A stretch of 64,000 nucleotides of DNA, from NCBI GenBank assembly GCA_015689685.1, contig WVSL01000012.1, positions 51,244-115,243 on the forward strand, in the 5' to 3' direction. Both the position numbers and the translations under genes were made by a program. Position 1 is the stretch's first letter, and every line of letters begins with the position of its first letter. Origin of the DNA: Rhodobacterales bacterium HKCCE2091. GTDB lineage: Bacteria > Pseudomonadota > Alphaproteobacteria > Rhodobacterales > Rhodobacteraceae. Positions 24,141 through 32,706 of the stretch are shown here, piece by piece. The notes under the pieces are model-generated. The model was not told the origin of the DNA. It saw only the letters and a program-made list of their open reading frames with translations, and searched no databases.

Positions 24141-24752
24141 ATGAGCATCCAGGAACCCCGGACACGGATCCAGCGCAAGAACCACCAGGCCATCCTGGAG
24201 GCCGCGCTGGAGGTCTTCGCCCGGTCCGGTTTCGCCGCCGCCACGCTGGACCAGATCGCGTCCGAGGCGGGGATGTCGAAGCCCAACCTGCTCTACTATT
24301 TCCCATCCAAGGAAGCGATCCACCTCACGCTGCTGTCGCAGCTGATGGACACCTGGCTCGACCCGATGCGCGACATCGACCCGGACGGCGAGCCGGTGGA
24401 GGAACTGCTCGCCTACGTCCGCCGCAAGCTCCAGATGAGCCGCGAGATGCCGCGCGAAAGCCGGCTGTTCGCGCACGAGATCATCCAGGGCGCACCGCAC
24501 ATGGGGCCGGAGCTTGAAACCGTGCTGCGCCCGCTGGTGATGGAAAAGGCGGCGATCGTCGCGGACTGGTCCGCGGCGGGACGGATCGCGACGGTCGACC
24601 CGGTTCACCTGATCTTCTCGATCTGGTCGCTGACGCAGCACTACGCCGATTTCGACGTTCAGGTGCGCAAGGTGCTCGGCCCCGGGCGAGACCCGTGGGA
24701 CGAGGCCGCCGCCCATCTCGAGACCCTGTTCGGGCGGATGCTCGCCCCCTGA
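24141..24752 (+). CDS. rutR: TetR-family pyrimidine regulator, RutR-like
   Basis: 203 residues from ATG 24141. A TetR helix-turn-helix covers about residues 12-58, with the recognition helix in GMSKPNLLYYFPSKE. The C-terminal ligand domain matches the RutR/YcdC type, with the hallmark SIWSLTQHYADFDVQV (about 158-173). E. coli RutR binds uracil and thymine and is released from DNA. Here the gene is divergent from the pyrimidine degradation operon, and the 16-bp palindrome lies in the shared upstream region, 148 bp from this start. The frame is open further upstream, but no better start is present. Confidence 0.88.
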   Translation: MSIQEPRTRIQRKNHQAILEAALEVFARSGFAAATLDQIASEAGMSKPNLLYYFPSKEAIHLTLLSQLMDTWLDPMRDIDPDGEPVEELLAYVRRKLQMSREMPRESRLFAHEIIQGAPHMGPELETVLRPLVMEKAAIVADWSAAGRIATVDPVHLIFSIWSLTQHYADFDVQVRKVLGPGRDPWDEAAAHLETLFGRMLAP

Positions 24753-24811
24753 CCGCCCGGAACTCCGCCGCTGCGGGCCGCGTTTCCATCGGAATCCGAA
24801 GGAGACGACAC

Positions 24812-25480
24812 ATGAGCTATCGCCTCGAATTGCAAGGCATCGAAACCGTCACCCACGACACGCGCCACCTGCGCTTCGTCCGGCCGAAAGATTTCACCTT
24901 CGAACCCGGCCAGGCGGTCGAACTGTCGCTTTGTCGCGACGGCTGGCGCGACGAGGGGCGGCCGTTCACGATGGTCTCGCATCCCGAGGACGCGATGCTG
25001 GATTTCGTCATCAAGATCTATCCCGAGCATGACGGCGAGACCGAACAGATCGCGACGCTGGAGCCGGGCGAGGAGGTAGAACTGACGGATCCCTTCGGCG
25101 CGGTCACGGACCACGGCCCCGGAACCTTCATCGCCGGCGGTGCGGGCATCACGCCGTTCATCGCGCTCCTGAGGACGCGGGCGCGGAAACAGGCGCTCGA
25201 CGGCTGCCGCCTGATCTTCGCCAACAAGGCGGAAGAGGACATCATCCTGCGCGAGGAGTGGGAGGAGATGGAGGGGCTGGAGACCGTCTTCGTCACCGAT
25301 GCCGAGGGCGATGGCCACCCCGACGGGCCGGTCGACCGTGCGTTCCTCGAAGGCCGGGTCGATCCGTCCGAGGGACATTTCTACATCTGCGGCCCCGGCG
25401 GCATGGTCGACGCGGTGCGCGACGACCTCAAGGCGCTCGGCGTTCCGCCCGACCGGATCGTGACCGAAGAGGGCTGGTGA
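24812..25480 (+). CDS. Ferredoxin-NADP reductase-like flavin oxidoreductase
   Basis: 222 residues from ATG 24812, preceded by AAGGAGA. An FAD-binding barrel covers about residues 1-100, with the flavin motif GRPFTMVSHPED (about 51-62). An NAD(P)-binding domain has IAGGAGITPFIALL (about 109-122) and the C-terminal CGPGGMVDAV. There is no 2Fe-2S domain, so it passes electrons to or from a separate partner. It lies 59 bp after rutR on the same strand, so it is probably co-transcribed and uracil-regulated. An electron donor role for an oxygenase or for dehydrogenase maturation is possible; the actual partner is unknown. Confidence 0.8.
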   Translation: MSYRLELQGIETVTHDTRHLRFVRPKDFTFEPGQAVELSLCRDGWRDEGRPFTMVSHPEDAMLDFVIKIYPEHDGETEQIATLEPGEEVELTDPFGAVTDHGPGTFIAGGAGITPFIALLRTRARKQALDGCRLIFANKAEEDIILREEWEEMEGLETVFVTDAEGDGHPDGPVDRAFLEGRVDPSEGHFYICGPGGMVDAVRDDLKALGVPPDRIVTEEGW

Positions 25481-25873
25481 TCACGCCAGCCCCGCGGCCT
25501 CTGCTTCCGCCCGGTCGAAATCGACATGCAAGTGGTTGCCGTCGGGATCCCAGACGTTGACCTGCACGATCGGGAAATCCGGCAGCGCCGAGACCCGGTA
25601 GCGCTGCCCGCCGTCCTTCAGCCGCGCGACGAACGCCGCGATCCCGCTGGCGCGGAACGCGGCGTGTTCGAGCGCGAGTTCCGCCGGTCGGTCCGGTGCC
25701 GTTTCGATCTCCACCAGGTGCACGAGCGGAAAGTCCCCGGCATAGAGCCACGCGCCGCCGAACGGGAATTCGGGGCGCGGGCCGGGCGGCATCTGCATGT
25801 ACCGCCCGTACCAGTCGATCATCTCCGCCAGCCGCGCGGTGCGCAGGTTGACGTGATCGAGCGCCTCGATCAT
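25481..25873 (-). CDS. VOC superfamily (glyoxalase-like) protein
   Basis: 130 residues from ATG 25873, overlapping the preA stop (ATGA). It begins IEALDHVNLRTARL, the standard first beta-alpha-beta of the vicinal oxygen chelate fold with a metal-type His. The second module has LEHAAFRASG (about 68-77) and ends with NVWDPDGNHLHVDF, with the usual terminal motif but His in place of the common Glu. It is the last gene of the preT-preA run, and its stop directly abuts that of the convergent oxidoreductase. Substrate unknown. Confidence 0.8.
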   Translation of the reverse strand: MIEALDHVNLRTARLAEMIDWYGRYMQMPPGPRPEFPFGGAWLYAGDFPLVHLVEIETAPDRPAELALEHAAFRASGIAAFVARLKDGGQRYRVSALPDFPIVQVNVWDPDGNHLHVDFDRAEAEAAGLA

Positions 25874-27168
25874 TCCGCCGCCTTCGCCGCCGGGTTGTTC
25901 GGATGCGTGGTCCAGTTGGCGTAGTCCGGCTCCACCACCCTGCCCGTCCGCTCGTCCAGCGCGCCGGGCTCGATCCGCTCCATCGTGATGCAGTCCTCGA
26001 CCGGGCAGACGTTGACGCAGAGGTTGCAGGCGACGCATTCGTCGTCCTTCACGGTGAACACCCGGTCGGACGACATCGCGATGGCCTGGTGAGAGGTGTC
26101 CTCGCACGCGGCGTAGCAGCGGCCGCACTTGATGCAGGCGTCCTGGTCGATCCGCGCCTTGGTGACGTAGTTGAGGTTCAGGTACTGCCAGTCGGTCACG
26201 TTCGGCACCGCGCGTCCGACGAGGTCCGACATCGCCATCCCCTGCTCGTCCAGGTACTGCGACAGGCCCGAGCAGAGCTCCTCCACGATCTTGAAGCCGT
26301 AGGTCATCGCCGCTGTGCAGACCTGCACGGAGCCGGAGCCGAGCGCCATGAACTCCGCCGCGTCGCGCCATGTCGTGACCCCGCCGATGCCGCTGATCGG
26401 CAGGCCGCGGGTTTCCGGGTCGCGCGCGATCTCGGCCACCATGTTGAGCGCGATCGGCTTCACCGCAGGGCCGCAATAACCGCCGTGGCTGCCCTTGCCG
26501 TCAATCGACGGCTCGGGGCTGAACGTGTCGAGGTTGACCGAGGTGATCGACGAGATCGTGTTGATCAGGCTGACCGCGTCCGCCCCGCCCGCGTTCGCCG
26601 CCCGCGCGGGGTAGCGGATGTCGGTGATGTTCGGCGTCAGCTTCACCAGGACCGGCATCCGGGTGTTCGCCTTGCACCAGCGCGTCACCATCTCGATGTA
26701 TTCCGGCACCTGGCCCACGGCCGATCCCATGCCCCGCTCGCTCATCCCGTGGGGGCAGCCGAAGTTCAGCTCGATCCCGTCGGCGCCGGTCTCCTCGACT
26801 TTGGGCAGGATCTCCTTCCAGGCCCATTCCTCGCAGGGCACCATCAGGCTGACCACCACGGCGCGGTCCGGCCACTCGCGCTTGACCTGCTTGATCTCGC
26901 GCAGGTTCACCTCGAGCGGGCGGTCGGTGATCAACTCGATGTTGTTGAGCCCGAGCAGCCGCCGGTCCGCGCCCCAGACCGCGCCGTAGCGCGGGCCGTT
27001 CACGTTCACGACATGCGGGTCGAGGCCGAGCGTCTTCCACACGACGCCGCCCCACCCTGCCCTGAATGCGCGGACGACGTTGTATTCCTTGTCCGTCGGC
27101 GGCGCGGAGGCGAGCCAGAACGGGTTCGGGGACTTGATGCCCACGAAATCGGTGGTGAGATCGGCCAT
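25870..27168 (-). CDS. preA: NAD-dependent dihydropyrimidine dehydrogenase, subunit PreA
   Basis: A 432-residue FMN/iron-sulfur protein that reduces uracil or thymine to the dihydro form, step one of the pathway. The dihydroorotate dehydrogenase-like barrel has ASAPPTDKEYN (20-30), the catalytic cysteine in NFGCPHGMSERGMG (Cys138), KLTPNITDI and the FMN phosphate region ISGIGGVTTW. The C-terminal ferredoxin domain has two 4Fe-4S motifs, CIKCGRCYAAC and CVACNLCVNVC. PreA works with PreT. Here preT is on the same strand but four genes upstream, whereas the two are usually adjacent. Confidence 0.95.
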   Translation of the reverse strand: MADLTTDFVGIKSPNPFWLASAPPTDKEYNVVRAFRAGWGGVVWKTLGLDPHVVNVNGPRYGAVWGADRRLLGLNNIELITDRPLEVNLREIKQVKREWPDRAVVVSLMVPCEEWAWKEILPKVEETGADGIELNFGCPHGMSERGMGSAVGQVPEYIEMVTRWCKANTRMPVLVKLTPNITDIRYPARAANAGGADAVSLINTISSITSVNLDTFSPEPSIDGKGSHGGYCGPAVKPIALNMVAEIARDPETRGLPISGIGGVTTWRDAAEFMALGSGSVQVCTAAMTYGFKIVEELCSGLSQYLDEQGMAMSDLVGRAVPNVTDWQYLNLNYVTKARIDQDACIKCGRCYAACEDTSHQAIAMSSDRVFTVKDDECVACNLCVNVCPVEDCITMERIEPGALDERTGRVVEPDYANWTTHPNNPAAKAAE

Positions 27169-27189
27169 TGTCCTGTTCCTCTTCGCGGT

Positions 27190-27561
27190 TCAGTCGCAGC
27201 GGGTCAGCTCGATTTCCGGCCCCTCCGGGAACGCGGCTGTCATCGCGTCCGGGCCGGTATCGACGAGCGTCACCGCGCTCGGGTGATCGACGGGGATTTC
27301 CTCGGTATCCGTGGTGCCGTCGCCGTGGACGGCGAGGACATGGATGTTGCGGCAGTCGAGCGGCGACGCGTACCGGCCGCTTTCGTCGGGCGCGATGGGC
27401 AGCGTGGCGTCGCAGATCGTGTGTTCGTTCACCCCGATCCCGGACGGCTCGACATGCAGCGTGACGCTGTCCGCGCACCAGGTGCCGACGAAGGCCGGGT
27501 CGGGATCGGCCGCGAGCGCCGCCGACGGGATCGCCGCGAGGAGGACCGCGAGCGCCCTCAT
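27190..27561 (-). CDS. Small secreted protein of unknown function
   Basis: 123 residues from ATG 27561, overlapping the upstream VOC stop (ATGA). A signal peptide is clear (LAVLLAAIPSAALAAD, cleavage near residue 18). The mature part begins with DPAFVGTWCADSVTL, a lipocalin-like or META-like opening, and has four cysteines (near residues 29, 50, 70 and 122) that could form two disulfides in the periplasm. It is 21 bp upstream of preA and co-transcribed with it. No family identified. Confidence 0.75.
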   Translation of the reverse strand: MRALAVLLAAIPSAALAADPDPAFVGTWCADSVTLHVEPSGIGVNEHTICDATLPIAPDESGRYASPLDCRNIHVLAVHGDGTTDTEEIPVDHPSAVTLVDTGPDAMTAAFPEGPEIELTRCD

Positions 27562-27947
27562 GCGCCCGGCTCCGGCGCGGTCTGAAGCAGCACGAGATTG
27601 CCCTCGGTGTCGCGGATCATCAGCCAGCGCATTGCGGGGTCCCACGGCGCCGCGCCGGGGCCGGCGGTGATCTCGACACCCGCTGCGGCCAGGCGCGCGG
27701 CTTCGGCGTCCGGATCGCCGCAGACCAGCACCAGCGCGGGGCGGCCCTCGGCCACGGTCACGTCGCCGGGGGCCGCGAATTGCAGCATCGTCCCGCCGCC
27801 GGGCAGCCGCAGGAAGATCCAGCGGCGGTTGTCCGAATAGGGCTCGTCACGCTCCACCTCGAACCCGAGCGTGCCGGTGTAGAAGGCCAGCGCGCGGTCT
27901 TGGTCCTCGACCGGCAGCATCGTGAAATGGATACGGCTGACGGTCAC
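27558..27947 (-). CDS. VOC superfamily (glyoxalase/bleomycin-resistance-like) protein
   Basis: 129 residues from GTG 27947, overlapping the methyltransferase stop (GTGA). The fold markers are ALAFYTGTLGFEVERDE (about 19-35), DNRRWIFLRLPGG and a C-terminal RWLMIRDTEGNLVLLQT. These indicate a two-module VOC protein of the type often called glyoxalase-like. It is part of the overlapping chain between preT and preA. The substrate cannot be inferred; metal binding is likely but only partly supported. Confidence 0.8.
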   Translation of the reverse strand: MTVSRIHFTMLPVEDQDRALAFYTGTLGFEVERDEPYSDNRRWIFLRLPGGGTMLQFAAPGDVTVAEGRPALVLVCGDPDAEAARLAAAGVEITAGPGAAPWDPAMRWLMIRDTEGNLVLLQTAPEPGA

Positions 27948-28780
27948 GCGGGTCTCCGGAAGATCATCTCGGTCGGGCGGATGCGACCGGCGCGCAGGGT
28001 CTCGACGTAGTTCGACAGCTTCTCCGCCGCGGTGTCGCCCATCAGCAGGTGAATGCCGAGCGGCGGCATGCCGTGTTCCGCGACCAGCGCGAAGACCCGC
28101 TCGAAATAGGCGCGGGCGAAGTCGGTGCGGTCGCGTTCCGCGTGTTCGACGAGCCCCGCCGCCTCCGCCGCCGCGCGGTATGTCTCGGGCGGGTCGACGT
28201 GGCTCAGCTCGGCACGGCTGGCCCAGGGCAGCGGGAACAGGAGCGCGCCGTCGCGATCTTCGCCGCGCATGACGTCGAACAGCGCGAAATGGCCGCCGGG
28301 CTTCAGCACCCGCGCGGCCTCGGCGAAGAGCGTGGCCTTGTCCTCGACGTTCATGCCGACGTGGAACATGGTGACCAGATCGGCGGACATCGGGTCGAAC
28401 GGCAGGTCCAGCACGCTGCCCTGTTCCAGCGCGATCCAGTCCGACAGGCCGAGCCGGTCGTTCAGCGCCCGACCCGTGTCCAGGTACTCCGGCGTCAGGT
28501 CGATGCCGGAGACCCGCGCGCCGTAGCGGTGGACGATGTGGCGGGCGGTGCCGCCGAGCCCGCAGCCGAGGTCGATCACCGCCGTCGCCGGGCCGATTTC
28601 CAGCTGGTCGAGCAGCGCCGCCGTCGCCTCGATCCCGCCGGTGTGGAACTCGTCCACGGGTTTCAGGTCGTCGATCGTCAGGTGGTCGGGGTCGGCCCCC
28701 GCCGCCTTCAACGCGACGTCGATCCGCGGCAGCAGCCGGCCGGTCGAGTAATGGTCCTGCAGATCGGTCTCGAAGCTCAT
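27944..28780 (-). CDS. Class I SAM-dependent methyltransferase
   Basis: A 278-residue small-molecule methyltransferase. The SAM motif I is VIDLGCGLGGTARHI (about 68-82), followed by SGIDLTPEYLD (motif II) and VLKPGGHFALFDV (about 157-169). The overall pattern resembles sarcosine/dimethylglycine- or quinone-type methyltransferases (UbiE/Coq5 superfamily). ATG 28780 has GGAGGAT upstream. It is inserted in the preT-preA run and coupled to the VOC gene downstream. The acceptor is unknown; nothing in the standard pyrimidine route needs a methyl transfer. Confidence 0.85.
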   Translation of the reverse strand: MSFETDLQDHYSTGRLLPRIDVALKAAGADPDHLTIDDLKPVDEFHTGGIEATAALLDQLEIGPATAVIDLGCGLGGTARHIVHRYGARVSGIDLTPEYLDTGRALNDRLGLSDWIALEQGSVLDLPFDPMSADLVTMFHVGMNVEDKATLFAEAARVLKPGGHFALFDVMRGEDRDGALLFPLPWASRAELSHVDPPETYRAAAEAAGLVEHAERDRTDFARAYFERVFALVAEHGMPPLGIHLLMGDTAAEKLSNYVETLRAGRIRPTEMIFRRPA

Positions 28781-28852
28781 GGTATCCTCCCCCGCGCGTG
28801 GCCGTGCCCGATGGTAGCACGGATCGGCCGCGACGGGGCGTCCCTCACCGGG

Positions 28853-29008
28853 TCAGAGCCGGGTGACGACGAACAGGAAGATCCCGAGCACCAGCAGGGC
28901 GAGCCCCGCCATCCGCAGGATCATGTTCTGCCGGTCGCCCGCGATCCACACCACCATGAGAATGCCCCCGACGAGGCAGGAGATGATGGCGGCCCAGGAA
29001 GCGATCAT
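28853..29008 (-). CDS. Two-helix mini membrane protein (51 residues)
   Basis: ATG 29008 follows AGGA and lies 13 bp after the preT stop. The product consists of two hydrophobic helices (about residues 3-22 and 33-48) joined by a short polar turn (GDRQNMILR). No known family. The position directly after preT suggests co-expression. Small size makes the call moderately uncertain, but hydrophobicity, ribosome binding site and spacing are all consistent with a real gene. Confidence 0.65.
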   Translation of the reverse strand: MIASWAAIISCLVGGILMVVWIAGDRQNMILRMAGLALLVLGIFLFVVTRL

Positions 29009-29021
29009 CGGTGAAATCCTT

Positions 29022-30359
29022 TCAGCTGGAAACAAGCGTTGCGTGGATGTCCTCGGCGGCGTCGCGGCCCTCGGCGACGGCGGTCACGGTGAGGTCGTCG
29101 CCACCGAGCGCGCAATCCCCGCCGGCCCAGACGCCGGTGACGCTGGTGCGCCCCGCCCCGGTCACCGCGATCTTGCCACCGGAAATTTCCAGTGTCTCCG
29201 GCGCGCCCGACAGGGTCTGGCCGATCGCCTTCAGCACCTGGTCGGCGGGAAGGTCGAAGGTCTCGCCTGTGCCTTCCAGCATGCCGCCCGCGTCGCGCGT
29301 GTACTCCGCCCGGAGCACGGCGGCCCGGCCCTCGCCGATGACCGCGACCGGCCGCGCGTTGAACACGAGCCGGACGCCCTTCGCCGCCGCGAGATCCTGT
29401 TCGAAGCCGCTGGCCGGCATCTCGGCCCGTGACCGACGGTAGAGGATGGTCACGGTTTCGGCCCCGAGCAGCTTGGCCTGCACCGCCGCGTCGACCGCCG
29501 TCATCCCGCCGCCGATCACCACCACGTTCCGGCCCACGGGAAGCGCGGAGAGGTCCGAGGCCTGGCGCAGCTCCGCGATGAAATCGACGGCATCGGACAC
29601 GCCGGCCATGTCCTCGCCCTCGGCCCGGAGCGCGTTGACCCCGGCCAGACCCATGCCGAGGAAGACGGCGTCGAAATCCTCCTGCAACTCGGCGAGCGTG
29701 AGATCGGCACCGAGCCCGCGCCCGGTCAGCATCCGGATGCCGCCGACCTGCATCAGCCAGTCGAGCTCCGCCTGGGCGAACCCGTCGACCGTCTTGTAGC
29801 TCGCGATGCCGTACTCGTTCAGGCCGCCGCCCTTGGGCCGCGCCTCGAACACCGTCACCTCGTGGCCGTGCAGGGCGAGCCGGTGCGCGCAGGACAGCCC
29901 CGCGGGCCCGGCCCCGACCACCGCGACGCGGAAGCCGGTGGCGGCGGCGCGGGTGAACGGGTGCCGCCCCGCTGCCATCACGGTATCGGTCGCGTAGCGT
30001 TGCAGGCGGCCGATCTCCACCGGCTTGCCCTCGGCGGTCTCGCGGACGCAGGCCTCCTCGCACAGGGTCTCGGTCGGGCAGACGCGCGCGCACATGCCGC
30101 CCAGGATGTTCTGCTCAAAGATCGTCCGCGCCGCGGCCTCGGGCGTGCCGGTCGCGATCTGCCGGATGAAGAGCGGGATGTCGATCGAGGTCGGGCAGGC
30201 CGTGATGCAGGGCGCATCGTGGCAGAAGTAGCAGCGGTCCGCGGCCACCGCGGCCTCGTGCGGGGCGAGCGGCGGGTGCAGGTCGGCGAAGTTCTCGGCG
30301 TAGTCACCGGCCGCGAGCCGGCCCGCGGCGATACCGGGCGTGAGCGGGCTGTTCGTCAT
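29022..30359 (-). CDS. preT: NAD-dependent dihydropyrimidine dehydrogenase, subunit PreT
   Basis: 445 residues from ATG 30359, with AGAGGT upstream; the frame extends 18 codons further but without a good signal. The N-terminal domain has two 4Fe-4S cysteine sets (CYFCHDAPCITACP and CARVCPTETLCEEAC) as in glutamate synthase small subunits. The FAD-binding motif is VVGAGPAGLSCAHRLALHGH and the NAD-binding motif is VIGGGMTAVDAA. PreT passes electrons from NADH to PreA. Together they perform the first step of uracil/thymine breakdown. A RutR-like site lies 66 bp upstream. Confidence 0.93.
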   Translation of the reverse strand: MTNSPLTPGIAAGRLAAGDYAENFADLHPPLAPHEAAVAADRCYFCHDAPCITACPTSIDIPLFIRQIATGTPEAAARTIFEQNILGGMCARVCPTETLCEEACVRETAEGKPVEIGRLQRYATDTVMAAGRHPFTRAAATGFRVAVVGAGPAGLSCAHRLALHGHEVTVFEARPKGGGLNEYGIASYKTVDGFAQAELDWLMQVGGIRMLTGRGLGADLTLAELQEDFDAVFLGMGLAGVNALRAEGEDMAGVSDAVDFIAELRQASDLSALPVGRNVVVIGGGMTAVDAAVQAKLLGAETVTILYRRSRAEMPASGFEQDLAAAKGVRLVFNARPVAVIGEGRAAVLRAEYTRDAGGMLEGTGETFDLPADQVLKAIGQTLSGAPETLEISGGKIAVTGAGRTSVTGVWAGGDCALGGDDLTVTAVAEGRDAAEDIHATLVSS

Positions 30360-30424
30360 CTGGCACCTCTTCCGCTGGACGACATCCGTTGGTACTTCGC
30401 CGCAGGCTGGCACGGCGGGAAAAT

Positions 30425-30440
30425 TTTACCAACTGGAAAA
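30425..30440. promoter_or_regulatory. Weaker RutR-like site upstream of preT
   Basis: TTTACCAACTGGAAAA matches the RutR consensus TTGACCAnnTGGTCAA at 11 of 14 defined positions, though its outer arms are not a true dyad. On the minus strand it overlaps TAAAAT, which could serve as a -10 element for preT. The position is right for a repressor site. It is AT-rich in an otherwise GC-rich context. Confidence 0.4.
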
Positions 30441-30683
30441 TTCCGTGACCGCCTGCGCCATCGCCTCCTGCCCGCATGTTAGGCAGCGGCGCGGGAAGAT
30501 CCAGCGTTTCCGGGGCGATGCACGACGGCGGCGTGGGCCACGCGGCACGCCCGCCGCCCGACGGTGCCGCCAGAACGCGCCTTTTCCTTGCGCATCGGCT
30601 TCTTTATAAGCACGGACAAAACATCAGAGCGTTGAGGGAACACCAGGGGCGCGCACGCGCACCGGGGAGCGTGAGGACCAGGA

Positions 30684-31178
30684 ATGACCGAGAAATCTCA
30701 CCAGAGCGACGTCGACTTCATTCGCGCGCTGGCCGAGCTGCTGCGCGAGAACGACCTGACCGAGTTGCAGGTGAAACGGGAATACGGCGAGGGCGACAGC
30801 CTGAACGTCCGCGTCAGCCGCGGCGGTCCGCCCCCGGCCCCGGTCCAGAGCTACGTCGCCCCGGCCCCCGCCCCGGCCGCGGCGCCCGCCCCGGCATCCG
30901 CCGCCCCGGCAGCGGCATCCGCCGCGCCGGACCCGGCCGAGGATCCGAACGCGATCACCTCGCCCATGGTCGGCACCGCCTACCTGCAGCCCGAACCCGG
31001 CGCGGCGTCGTTCGTGTCGGTCGGCGACAAGGTGTCCGAGGGCCAGACCCTGCTGATCGTCGAGGCGATGAAGACGATGAACCAGATCCCCGCCCCGCGC
31101 GCGGGCACGGTCAAGCGCATCCTGATCGAGGACGGCACCCCGGTCGAGTTCGGCGCGCCCCTGATGATCCTCGAGTAG
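30684..31178 (+). CDS. accB: Acetyl-CoA carboxylase biotin carboxyl carrier protein
   Basis: A 164-residue BCCP subunit of acetyl-CoA carboxylase, the first step of fatty acid synthesis. The N-terminal helical segment (1-47) is followed by a Pro/Ala-rich hinge (48-85). The biotinyl domain carries the attachment motif VEAMKTMN with Lys130. A -10-like TATAAG lies at 30605-30610, and AGGACCAGGA serves as the ribosome binding site. It is followed four bases later by accC, the usual order. The divergent 324-bp region to preT holds promoters for both. Confidence 0.96.
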   Translation: MTEKSHQSDVDFIRALAELLRENDLTELQVKREYGEGDSLNVRVSRGGPPPAPVQSYVAPAPAPAAAPAPASAAPAAASAAPDPAEDPNAITSPMVGTAYLQPEPGAASFVSVGDKVSEGQTLLIVEAMKTMNQIPAPRAGTVKRILIEDGTPVEFGAPLMILE

Positions 31179-31182
31179 GCCC

Positions 31183-32526
31183 ATGTTCTCGAAGATCCTC
31201 ATCGCCAACCGCGGCGAGATCGCGCTCCGCGTCATCCGCGCCGCCCGCGAAATGGGCATCGCCAGCGTCGCGGTCCATTCCACCGCCGACAGCGATGCGA
31301 TGCATGTCCGCATGGCCGACGAGGCGATCTGCATCGGCCCCCCGCCGGGCGGGCAGAGCTACCTGTCGGTGCCGAACATCATCTCCGCCTGCGAGATCAC
31401 CGGGGCCGAGGCGATCCACCCCGGCTACGGTTTCCTGTCGGAGAACGCGAACTTCGTGCAGATCGTCGAGGATCACGGGCTGAAGTTCATCGGCCCCTCG
31501 GCCGAGCACATCCGCGTCATGGGCGACAAGATCGCCGCGAAGGACACGATGAAGACGCTCGGCGTGCCCTGCGTGCCGGGATCGGACGGCGGCGTGCCGG
31601 ACCTGGAATCCGCGCGCCGGATCGGCGCCGAGATCGGCTACCCGGTGATCGTGAAAGCCGCCGCGGGCGGCGGCGGGCGCGGCATGAAGCTGGCCCGGTC
31701 CGCGACCGAGATCGACCGCGCGTTCCAGACCGCGCGCTCGGAGGCCAAGGCCGCCTTCGGCAACGACGAGGTCTACCTGGAGAAGTACCTGGGCAAGCCG
31801 CGCCATATCGAGGTGCAGATCTTCGGCGACGGCAAGGGCCGTGCCGTGCATCTCGGCGAACGCGACTGCTCGTTGCAGCGCCGGCACCAGAAGGTGCTGG
31901 AGGAAGCCCCCGGCCCCGCGATCGACCCGGAGACCCGCGCCCGGATCGGCGAGACCTGCGCCAAGGCCGTGGGCGAGATGGGCTACGAGGGCGCCGGCAC
32001 GATCGAGTTCCTCTACGAGGACGGCGAGTTCTACTTCATCGAGATGAACACCCGGCTCCAGGTCGAGCACCCGGTGACCGAGGCGATCTTCGGGGTCGAT
32101 CTCGTGGCCGAGCAGATCCGCGTCGCCGCGGGCGAGCCGATGTCGTTCCGGCAGGAGAACCTGAAGGTGCGCGGTCACGCCATCGAGGTCCGCATCAACG
32201 CCGAGAAACTGCCGAACTTCGCGCCCTCGCCGGGCCGGATCACGCAGTACCACGCCCCCGGCGGGCTCGGCGTGCGGATGGACAGCGCGCTCTACGACGG
32301 CTACCGGATCCCGCCGTTCTACGACAGCCTGATCGCCAAGCTGATCGTCCACGGCCCCGACCGCCCGGCGGCGCTGGCCCGGCTCAACCGCGCGCTTGGC
32401 GAGCTGATCGTCGACGGCGTCGACACCACGGTGCCGCTGTTCCACGCCCTGTTGCAGGAACCCGACGTGCTGAGCGGCGCCTACGACATCCACTGGCTGG
32501 AACGTTGGCTCGAATCCCAGGGCTGA
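31183..32526 (+). CDS. accC: Acetyl-CoA carboxylase biotin carboxylase subunit
   Basis: A 447-residue ATP-grasp enzyme that carboxylates the biotin on AccB. The N-terminal biotin carboxylase domain starts [17 protein letters not shown]. The ATP-binding loop is [14 protein letters not shown] (about residues 159-172). The catalytic region has [28 protein letters not shown] and [16 protein letters not shown]. The C-terminal domain is complete. Length and gene order (accB-accC) are standard. Confidence 0.97.
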   Translation: MFSKILIANRGEIALRVIRAAREMGIASVAVHSTADSDAMHVRMADEAICIGPPPGGQSYLSVPNIISACEITGAEAIHPGYGFLSENANFVQIVEDHGLKFIGPSAEHIRVMGDKIAAKDTMKTLGVPCVPGSDGGVPDLESARRIGAEIGYPVIVKAAAGGGGRGMKLARSATEIDRAFQTARSEAKAAFGNDEVYLEKYLGKPRHIEVQIFGDGKGRAVHLGERDCSLQRRHQKVLEEAPGPAIDPETRARIGETCAKAVGEMGYEGAGTIEFLYEDGEFYFIEMNTRLQVEHPVTEAIFGVDLVAEQIRVAAGEPMSFRQENLKVRGHAIEVRINAEKLPNFAPSPGRITQYHAPGGLGVRMDSALYDGYRIPPFYDSLIAKLIVHGPDRPAALARLNRALGELIVDGVDTTVPLFHALLQEPDVLSGAYDIHWLERWLESQG

Positions 32527-32706
32527 GCCCCGGAACGCGGCGCGGCGCGTCGGCACCCCGCGAGGGGGGCCTCCGCGCCGCCATCGCCTGCGGCGATGAT
32601 CCCGTTCCGACCGGGCTCACCCGCACCCCCGCCGATGACGTCACCGTGACATCGCGTCCGGCTTTTCCCATCGGCGGGCCGCGCGACTTCGGATAGTCTC
32701 CGCGGC

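Noticed and set aside
25870..27168. Loss of the catalytic cysteine in PreA (ERGMGSAVGQ has Val where DPD has Cys in a nearby loop)
   Set aside because: The catalytic cysteine of this family lies in the NxxCPHG motif, which is intact here (Cys138); the nearby loop Val is not the catalytic position.
32582..32598. Short hairpin CATCGCC/GGCGATG between accC and aat as a terminator
   Set aside because: A 7-bp stem with a 3-base loop and no T-tract in very GC-rich DNA is expected by chance; not strong enough to list as a terminator.
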